This document shows, one piece after another, positions 53,156-61,432 of a stretch of DNA of 64,000 nt. Position numbers and translations under genes: made by a program. The stretch is taken from positions 6,065,982 to 6,129,981 of the forward strand of contig JAOANR010000002.1 of the NCBI GenBank assembly GCA_030278955.1, read 5' to 3'. How positions within the stretch are numbered: position 1 is the stretch's first letter; each line of letters opens with the position of its first letter. Below the pieces are notes generated by a model. The model did not search any database. It was not told the origin of the DNA and saw nothing but the letters and a program-made list of their open reading frames with translations. Source of the DNA: Hygrophila difformis. Its lineage: Eukaryota; Streptophyta; Magnoliopsida; Lamiales; Acanthaceae.

Positions 53156-56100
53156 ATGAGCGAGAGTGCGTCAGGATCAGATTCGGAAACGGCAGGCGGG
53201 CAAATCCCGGCGCGGCAGACTAGGACTACGACATCGAGGCTGGTTGACTTGGAGCTTGCAGAGGCAAGGATCCGGTCGAAAGTTGAAGAACTTGAGACGG
53301 AAAATACAGAGACAAGAGCCATCCTGAGTGAGTGCCAGGAGCTCTGTCGAACACTTATGAGTAATGCCGAGGGCTCGCAGATGGCGATGACCCAGGTGCA
53401 AGAGTTAGCCGAGAGGGCTAAACTCGAACGGGCAGAGGCCCAAGTGAGGATGGAAGAGATGTCCATCCAAATAAAACTACTACAGAGAGCTGTAAGTAGA
53501 GAGCAAGAAGTTGCTCCGAGTTCCGGCCCAAGAGTGCGTGTCCCGGAACCTCAGCCTTACACTGGCAACCGCGATGCTAAGGAAGTCGAGAACTTCCTCT
53601 TTGATATGAATCAGTAACTTGAGAATTCGGGTATTGAAAATGAAACAAGAAGGGTTTCTACGGCCACGATGTATCTGGCGGGAGATGCCAAGTTATGGTG
53701 GCGTGGAAAATATGCTGAGATTCAGCAAGGTAGACTGGCAATTGATACCTGGGCGGAACTGAGGGAAGCGATCCGGAGTCAGTTCTTCCCGGAAAATGTC
53801 GAATATCACGCTCGGAAAGCTCTTAGAGATCTGAGGCACACGGGAAATGTCCGAGAATATGTTAAAACTTTCTCGACACTAATGCTCGACATCAAGGATA
53901 TGTCCGAAACGGACAAGTTGTTCGCCTTCATGGAGGGCCTCCGTCCAGGAACGCGATTGGAGCTGCAGAGGCAGCGAGTGAATGACCTCAACTCTGCGAT
54001 GGCGGCAGCAGAAAGCCTTACAGACTATTATGACGACCGGAGGGACCGTCAAGGGCCCCCGGCCAGTATGCAACAGAAAGGAGGAGCACCTCGGCAGGGT
54101 CGGTCGGGCGCAAGTCAGGGCGGCGGAGACCGCTCTAACCAAAAAGCCCCTCCATCTCAAAACAGTATTCACCGGTTCCGCCAGACGCCGGCCAGAGGCG
54201 AGGGGTCCACGAGAAGATCGGGATGCTTCTTGTGTGACGGCCCATATCTACTTAAAGATTGCCCAAAAAAGCACGCCCTAAATGCGTTGCAAGTTAAAGA
54301 GACAAGTGTCGCCCCAAAAAAACGCAAGACAATCCATGTGGGGCAAGACGGGAGCGAATCGGAGGAGGAAAATTTGGGGGCTCTGAACCGAAGTGATGAC
54401 GCTTTCGAGTACAGAGTCGCGGCGCAACGGCAGATAAATAATACCCCTCAAGCTATGAATAAGAAGGGGCCGAAGAAGGGCAAAACCCAGGAAGAGATTC
54501 GGCAGAAGAAAGGCCTCATGTTCGTCGACGTCCACATAAACGGGGTCGATATTCGGGCGTTGGTCGACTGCGGGGCTACTCACAACTATTTATCCGGCAC
54601 CGAGATTCGTAGATTGGGCTCAACCCTGAGAAAACTTCGGGAAGAGTTAAGGCCGTCAACTCCACGCCCCAAGCTATTTTGGGGGTAGTCAAAAGAGTCC
54701 CATTCAAGATGGGCCCACTCGAAGGTGAGATCACTCTGTCAATGATTACAATGGACGATTTCAAACTCGTCCTCGGGTTGGATTTCTTCCGAGAAACCAA
54801 CACCGCAGTGTTACCAAGCGGAGATGCTTTACTTGTAATGGGCAACAACCCTTGTATAATCCGTACGCAATCAAGCGAACCAAGCCCGAAGAGTCTATCG
54901 GCAATGCAGTTCCATAAGGGTTATAAGAAGCATAAACCCTCGTACTTATGTGCGATCCGGTTCGAAGAGTTAGAAAAATCGGGACCGATTCCGGGGTCAA
55001 TCAAGGACGTCCTACAAGAATTTGAAGATGTCCTCCCAGACGAGCTACCAAAGCAGTTGCCCCCACGAAGGGGAGTGGACCATGCGATCGAGCTGATTGC
55101 TGGAGCCAAACCTCCTGCAAGGGCCCCCTACCGCATGAGCCAACCAGAGCTTGTGGAACTTCGTTCCCAACTTAAGGAGATGTTAGAGGGAGGGATTATC
55201 CGGCCTGCAAAGTCTCCCTCTGGGGCTCCAGTACTGTTTCAAAAGAAATCGGATGGCACATTGCGGATGTGCTGCGATTATAGAGCACTCAATAAGCTGA
55301 CTGTTCGGAATGTGTACCCCATCCCGCTTGCTGCAGACTGCTTCGATCGCTTGAGTAAGGCGAAGTACTTTTCTAAAATTGACTTGCGATCGGGTTACTG
55401 GCAGGTACGTATTAAAGAAGGAGATGAGTCCAAAACAACAGTTGTAACTCGATATGGTGCATACGAATTCATGGTAATGCCATTCGGTCTAACCAATGCA
55501 CCAGCAACATTCTGTACGCTGATGAATGAGGTGCTTCAGGGTTTCTTGGATGAATTCGTGGTTGTTTACCTCGACGACATTGTGATCTATAGCGAAACCC
55601 TAGAACAACACAAGATTCATCTCCGAAAGGTCCTGGCCTGGCTGAGAAAGTACCGTCTATATGCAAAACCCTCGAAGTGCTACTTTGCACAAAAGTCGAT
55701 ACACTTCTTGCGACACATAATTGAAGAGAGAAGGATTCGAGTAGACCCTAAGAAGGTGCAAGCCATTAAAGAATGGCAGCCTCCGAAAAATGTTCATGAT
55801 GTTAGGTCCTTCTTGGGGCTGGCTAACTATTATCGACGCTTCGTCAAAGGGTATTCAGCCATTGCGAAACCATTAACGGACCTCACTAAGAAGAATGAGA
55901 AGTGGGAGTGGAACTCCCAGTGTGAAGAAGCATTTCGAGCGTTAAAACATGCTATGACCACGAGTCCAATGTTGGCGTTGCCTGATATGGAGAGGCCGTT
56001 CGAAGTTGAAACCGATGCTTCCGATTTCGCCATCGGCGGAGTACTCCTTCAAGAGGGCCACCCCGTCGCCTACGAGAGTCGGAAGTTAAAAGACCCTGAG

Positions 56101-57902
56101 AAAAGGTACTCTGCGCACGAAAAGGAACTTCTGGCAGTGGTGCACTGCTTGAGAACTTGGCGTCACTACCTGTTGGGGGCACCCTTTGTCGTGAGAACCG
56201 ACAATCGGGCCACGAGTCATTTCCTTACTCAACCCAAGTTGTTGGGTGGACGACAAGCCCGTTGGCAGGAACTCTTATCAGAATTTGATCTAACCTTGGA
56301 GTATCAGGCAGGGTCCAAAAATAGAGTAGCAGATGCACTAAGTCGAAGGGAGGACCTAGCAAGAGAGCATATCCTAGCCTCTCTCTCAGCTAGTTCCGCA
56401 ACAACGGAAGTAAAGAGTCTCATCAAACAGCTATCAGAAACTGACCCGGTTGCTAAGCAGTTGAAGGAATTAATCGAAACAGGTTCTACCAGGCAGTTTT
56501 GGGTCGAAGAGGGACTGCTTTTAACAAAGGGTAACCGGCTGTATGTTCCAAAAGGAGGAGATCTGAGGAGGCGACTAATAGCAGAGTGTCATGACACTCT
56601 GTGGGCAGGTCATCCGGGTGGCGAACGGACCCTGGCCTTACTGCAGGAGCTTACTATTGGCCCCGGATGGGTGACGACGTTGAAGCTTATGTACGATCAT
56701 GCCTAATCTGTCAGCAAGACAAGGCCGATCATCACAGAATCAAGGGCCTCCTACAACCCTTGCCAACCCCTACGAGACCATGGGAGAGCATCTCCATGGA
56801 TTACATATCGGCGTTATCAAAGGTAGGAGACCTTGGGAGCATCATTGTGGTGGTAGATCGGTTCTCTAAGTATGCTACTTTCATGGCAGCACCCCAGCAT
56901 GTCACAGCAGAAACCACGGCTCACCTCTTCTTCATCCATGTGGTGAAGTATTGGGGTCTGCCCAAGGATATTGTAAGTGACAGAGATCAGAAGTTCACGA
57001 GCCTATTCTGGTCAGAGTTATTCAAGTTAATGGGATCAAATCTGAGTCTGAGCTCGAGCTACCACCCTCAATCAGACGGACAAACTGAGCGATTCAACTC
57101 AATGCTCGAGGAGTACTTGAGGCACTTTGTGAGTGGCAACCAGAAAGACTGGGTGAAGTTACTAGATGCGGCCCAATTATGCTTCAACTCGCAAAAATGT
57201 TCCACAACAAATCGCAGTCCGTTCGAGGTTGTGACAGGACAACAACCCCTCCTCCCCCACACGTTGGATGCCACGCGAGGCTGGAGTTCCTCTAGTGCCG
57301 TTAACTTTGCGAAGGAATGGACAGAAAATTTGGAACTGGCAAGAAGCTACCTGAAGAAGGCTCAGAAACACATGAAGAAACACGCTGATCAGAAAAGGAG
57401 ATTTGCCGAGTTCAAAATTGGGGACCAAGTCCTGGTGAAGGCCCCATACCCCCTCTTGACAAAGTGCGTTCGAGGGCGAGACCCTCGGTTTCTACAGAAG
57501 TATGTGGGTCCGTGCACGATTTTGAAAAGAGTTGGGAACGTGGCTTATAGAGTTCAGTTGCCCTCTTGGTGGAAAATGCACAACGTCATTCACGTGAGCC
57601 AATTGAAACTTTACACCGGCACCCAAGAAGATGTCGACCGCTGTTTGAAGACCCACCCACAAAAAGAATTCGGGCAGATGCCCAAGAAACGTCCAGAAGC
57701 CGTTCTGGAACATCGTGTGGCACAGACTAAGAAAAGGAGGTATGACGAATACCTAGTAAAGTGGGCGGGATGTCCGCTTGAAGAAACCACTTGGGAGCGC
57801 GCCACAGAGAAGAACATGCTCAAGCCGCTCATTGAAGATTTTTGGAACACCACGGCGACAAGGTCATCGCCAAATCAGCGGGGGGAGAATGTTGACCGGT
57901 AG
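53156..57902 (+). pseudogene. gag-pol polyprotein of element D, with chromodomain
   Basis: Gag starts at ATG 53156 with a coiled-coil N-terminus, then VRVPEPQPYTGN, WWRGKYAEI and a knuckle-like CFLCDGPYLLKDC in which the usual His is Tyr. Protease LVDCGATHNYLS (near 54568) has Cys in place of the Thr or Ser of the active DTG/DSG triad. RT has VYLDDIVIYS near 55567; RNase H has VETDASDFA near 56005. Integrase is from about 56600 (CLICQQDK, SDRDQKF). The chromodomain is at about 57690-57820 (YDEYLVKWAGCPLEETTWE). Breaks are TAA at 53615-53617, a one-base loss near 54617 and a one-base loss near 56653. The stop TAG (57900-57902) lies 13 bp inside the 3' LTR. Confidence 0.9.
57876..57889 (+). promoter_or_regulatory. 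Polypurine tract of element D
   Basis: AGCGGGGGGAGAA lies directly before the 3' LTR. It is translated as part of pol, since the reading frame runs on into the LTR. Confidence 0.85.
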
Positions 57903-58283
57903 CCGCCGGTAGCCGCCTGGTGGCTGCCCTTGTCCCGCCGTCCCGACACCTATGTGTTTACTGCTTTCTATTTACTGCTTTCCTAGAAGCCGTGTATAGT
58001 TGTGTGCAGCGTCTTGCTGTTGTGCCCCTCGGCAAGGCACTTCGGGTGGACTAGTTGACCTTTCGGTCTCTAACCACATTTTTATGGCTTTTGTTTTGCA
58101 GTTACTGTAGGCTCGTCTGCCGTTGTAATATAAATTGAAGTATCCCATAGTTTTCGGAATTAGCTCTATGATGTTGTCCAACCCGACCCTTCGGATGGAC
58201 CGTTTGGCGGAATAGTGCTGGGAATCAGTCTATTAGCCACCCGGTGCGCTGCAGTCCCGATACGGACCCGGCGCCCCGTGACA
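57890..58283 (+). repeat. 3' LTR of element D
   Basis: This 394 bp copy is followed by the TSD CTATG. With two differences from the 5' copy, the pair is about 99.5 percent identical. Confidence 0.95.
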
Positions 58284-58336
58284 CTATGGTTGGGAGACGG
58301 TGGACTTGACCGCTACTAAGGTAAGTCCGCAACCCC
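58284..58336 (-). mobile_element. tRNA-derived SINE, 5' part with box A
   Basis: The minus strand starts GGGGTTGCGGACTTACC at 58336. A box A-like TAGTAGCGGTCAAG is at 58318-58305. About 27 bases separate it from box B in the restored order, as expected for a tRNA-type promoter. The SINE's TSD ACAATTTCAATTAT follows at 58337-58350. 58284-58288 is the duplicated target of element D. Confidence 0.8.
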
Positions 58337-58350
58337 ACAATTTCAATTAT

Positions 58351-59400
58351 TTGAATGCTGAGAAGGTATTTTGACAATTTTATAATTTCAAGCATAAAAC
58401 CAAATATATTCAAAAATAAATAATCTGATAACTACAAGAAATTTGTGGCAATGCGACGAAATTTTATTAAAGTCGTCGCTAGTGCGCTAGGCAACGAAAT
58501 CCTTTCGTCACCTTCCAGTCAAAATTTTATAGTGGATGTTATCTTTGCAAACAATGTAAGATATCCAATGTTATGAATTTTTTTTTAAAAAAATATTAAA
58601 GCACTTTTTAACGCACATACAGACACCTTCTAATCTAATTCAATTTGAACACAAGAGTCACTCACAAGTATTTAAAAATTAAGCAAAAAATTTAGCAAGA
58701 CATTCAAAAAAATTGTTTGTTTACATCTAAACTGATTAGAGAGAAAATATCATCTGAATAATCAAATTCATAACCTATCAAACAACCAATAGGTTGAATT
58801 CTGATTGTTGGATTAAAATTCTATATTTATAACCAATACACATTTTTCGTTAATTTGTCTTTAATTAAAGGACAATAAAAAAAACTTGTATAATACTAAT
58901 GTTGAGCCCCAAACTACTTTAGTTTTTGTATTAACATGTCTAGCTATTCCACATCGTTTAGAATTAATTATTTGTTTTTGTTTTTATAAATTTTAAAGAT
59001 AGAGTATGATTACTTATTTTTAGTAATGATTAACTATTAATCTGTTACTTTTTTTAAAAAAAAAACTCCGGATTTCATTGAAATTAAATATAAAATTTTA
59101 TAGTTGGTCTCGGGTTTGACCTTTTGTATATGTCAAGGTCTATTTTGAAAAAATGTAGCGCTAAGTTCATCAGTGTTAAGAAAGGTTGATGTTAGAAATT
59201 TAAATAAGAAAACTAATAAATTCATTTGGTTAAATACCAAAAAACTATTGAACATAGGAAAGTAGCATTTGTGAATGAAGGTAGAAATAAGTAATAGCAG
59301 TTCATGATGAGGATTTCGTTTCTTAGAACACATATATAAATTTAAAGACAAAAAGAGAAAACAAAAAAAAAAAAGAAAAAGACGATATTGTTGATGTTCA
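58351..59400. other. AT-rich DNA; possible CACTA end at 58431-58510
   Basis: ACTACAAGAAATTTG at 58431-58445 resembles the CACTACAAGAAA end of plant CACTA transposons. It is followed by GCGACGAAATTTTATTAAAGTCGTCGCTAG with short inverted repeats. The first bases do not match fully and no partner end was found. The rest to 59400 holds no gene; an A(9) with CTCCGGATTTCATTGAAATT near 59061-59089 may be the tail of a reversed LINE relic. Confidence 0.35.
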
Positions 59401-59763
59401 TTACTGAGATGGGTTTCCTTGAGCAGTCCCAAAAAATTCGATCATTTTCCTGACGGCATCCAATTGCTTCTGTGCATCGTCGATTTCAGCACTCAGCCTT
59501 TTCTCAACCGCGATCGGACCGTGCACCGGATTCTCTGCCCTAATTTTGGCCTCCACGATTAGGGTTTCCAAGGTCTTATCCACCTCGTCCTCCTCCACGC
59601 TGCTCACTATCTTCATCATGTTCTGAATCCCAAACAGCCTCTGAACGTTCTGGAAATCCCCGTTTCTCGACGGCGGGAAGTGCCGGGCGAATACGCAGTT
59701 GTCCTCGCATATCTTCCGCTGGTACTTGCACACGGCGCAGGTCGTCGGATTCATTTCGTCCAT
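59401..59763 (-). CDS. LOB-domain (LBD) protein, small and divergent
   Basis: This is a plant-specific putative transcription regulator. The 120-residue single exon starts at ATG 59763. The C block CAVCKYQRKICEDNC has the exact CX2CX6CX3C zinc spacing at residues 9-23. The GAS block is present but altered: FGIQNMMKIV where most LBDs have FGASNV. Conserved DEVDKTLETLIVEAKIRAENPVHGP follows (split here: residues about 58-82). A C-terminal helix (EKRLSAEIDDAQKQLDAV) stands where class I proteins have a leucine zipper-like coil. The protein ends soon after the LOB domain; many LBDs are longer. A TATA box lies about 95 bp upstream and the frame is intact, so it may be expressed. It is the only host gene recognised here. 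Confidence 0.8.
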   Translation of the reverse strand: MDEMNPTTCAVCKYQRKICEDNCVFARHFPPSRNGDFQNVQRLFGIQNMMKIVSSVEEDEVDKTLETLIVEAKIRAENPVHGPIAVEKRLSAEIDDAQKQLDAVRKMIEFFGTAQGNPSQ

Positions 59764-59854
59764 TCTGAATTGAATACTCTCTCAGTCCCTCACTCTCAAT
59801 AATCGAATCCAATTGGACCACCTGAGCTTGTTAATTGATTCCGATACTCATCGG

Positions 59855-59864
59855 AATTTATAGG
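59855..59864 (-). promoter_or_regulatory. Probable TATA box of the LBD gene
   Basis: On the minus strand CCTATAAATT lies 92-101 bases upstream of the ATG, giving a predicted leader of about 60 bases. It is the only good TATA match close to the gene. Confidence 0.5.
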
Positions 59865-60249
59865 CAGAACTGAAACTGAAGGCCTTCCAATTCTGTACGG
59901 ACGGATTGGGATTGTGGGTTTTGCAGTAATTAATGTGGATTGCTTTCTGCCTGAGAACAGCTTTCAGGATTGTTTTTTGTCTTCAAAAAATTTCTGGTAA
60001 GTTTAAATTAAATATACTAGTATATGGTAAGAGGGCTAAATGTATGGATTCCAAATTATGCATGGAAATATAATTTTGGGACGTTTATTTAGTTTTCTAT
60101 CGAATTGTGATTTTCTCATTTACCTTGCTAATAAGTTTTATAATGAATATTTGTTCTTTGTTTCAAAATTTTGATAAGTTGAGTAAATAAATTATTGCAA
60201 CCCGAATTTTAGAATTGTTAATTTTTTTTTTGAAATTTTTTTTTGATTA

Positions 60250-60281
<32 letters not shown>

Positions 60282-60920
60282 GAATGGAAATGGAAGTTAT
60301 AAATGTAAAATTTAAAGTATGTAGAAAGTGAAAAAAAAAAAAAAAAAAAGGAAGTTAAAAGAGATTCGAGGAGGACACTGCAATTTGCTTGCTTGAATCT
60401 ACTTTCGTGAATGGTGTGTGCTAAAGCAAATTTAATCCAACCTTTTATGTTTTAAATTTTAATTTTATAATTTTATAATTTAATCCAACAATTATGCCGA
60501 AGCAAATGCACCTAGTCTTTTCATGTTCTAAATGTTTATTTTTTGACTACACGTACTATAATTTTGCAATCAAAGTGTCAAAATTTGAGGATTGAAGCTT
60601 GATTTAACGACAAAGCTCCAATTTTCCAAAGAGGAATTTTGTTAATAAAACAAAAGAAAATCAAAATTAAAGCAATAAGGCATCCTACTAAGTAAATAAG
60701 CTGCTATGTTGATTATATATATACAAAGATGTTGAATTGCCAATTAAAAATGATGAACTAATTTTTTAAATATTAACTAACTAATATTGAAAATATATAG
60801 ATACAGCATTGAGTCAGAATTCAACATTCTGCACTGTAAATCTTATGTAATAAATCAGTAGCCAATTAATTTTTTCAATTAATTAATTAATACTACTAAC
60901 TGACTTTTTTAATTAATTAA
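59865..60920. other. Upstream DNA of the LBD gene, AT-rich, no other gene
   Basis: A (TA)n microsatellite lies at about 60249-60275 and an A(18-19) run at about 60331-60349. TTAATTAATTAA-type palindromes lie near 60890 and 60910. No coding sequence is seen. Confidence 0.5.
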
Positions 60921-61037
60921 TCCTCAGCGGCCAATTGTTTTTTTTCCTTCAATAAACCCTCGGCGGCCAGTGTTTTATTCTTTCAATAAATCCTCGGTGG
61001 CCAATTGTTTTTATTTTTCAATAAATCCTCAGCGGTG
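60921..61037. repeat. Tandem repeat, about 35 bp unit, next to the copia LTR
   Basis: Three full units and a partial one follow the pattern CCTCGGCGGCCAATTGTTTT, T-rich spacer, TTCAATAAAT. They start near 60921, 60958, 60993 and 61027. The last unit is cut by the copia LTR at 61036. Confidence 0.8.
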
Positions 61038-61297
61038 TTATAATTTTATATATATTAATATGTTTGTATCTGTAGTAAGTAAATAAAGGAAACTGGGAAG
61101 TGGACAAAGATGCGGTAGAAATTATGGATAGAAACGTAATGCATTGAGCAATGAAAGGAAAATTGTAAACTGATCTCACACCACTTCATTAACAATTCAT
61201 ACACATATTTATAGGCCATTAAAGCGGCCATACATTCGACACATAATGTCGACGTAGTGATTACAAATTACATACGTGTCGACGTAGTGTTGTAACA
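61036..61297 (-). repeat. 3' LTR of the copia element
   Basis: The LTR is 262 bp. On the minus strand it starts TGTTACAACAC and ends TTATAACA. TATA-like CCTATAAATATG lies about 80 bases in (plus 61206-61217). GTCGACGTAGTG is present twice on the plus strand (61248-61259 and 61278-61289). The right-hand LTR is outside the window, so the borders rest on end motifs and the polypurine tract. Confidence 0.75.
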
Positions 61298-61310
61298 CTC
61301 CCCCTTGGCT
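61298..61310 (-). promoter_or_regulatory. Polypurine tract of the copia element
   Basis: GCCAAGGGGGAG on the minus strand lies directly before TGTTACAACAC, fixing the LTR start and orientation. Confidence 0.8.
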
Positions 61311-61432
61311 GCTTTAATACAAAGAATATGCCTCGTTAAAACCTTACTAGGAAAGAACCCTGTGGGAAAAAATCCTAGTGAAGGAAAAAAAGTACAATAT
61401 TCTTGTATTTATTTCTCCCCCTGATTTGGACA

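Larger units (their letters stand above)
52721..58283 (+). mobile_element. Element D: compact Galadriel-like Ty3/gypsy chromovirus
   Basis: This 5.56 kb element has 394 bp LTRs that differ at only two positions, TSD CTATG at 52716-52720 and 58284-58288, a primer site, gag-pol with chromodomain, and a polypurine tract. The near-identical LTRs mark it as a recent insertion. Three breaks in gag-pol make it nonautonomous. The lineage name rests on the Gag text (REYVKTFSTLMLDIKDMSE) and chromodomain style. Confidence 0.92.

Noticed and set aside
52699..58318. tRNA gene suggested by the box A and box B sequences
   Set aside because: No cloverleaf or CCA-type end fits, and the A tail and TSD show a SINE.
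61031..61035. AGCGG next to the copia LTR equals the TSD of element B
   Set aside because: Different integrases and sites 12 kb apart; a 5 bp match is expected by chance.
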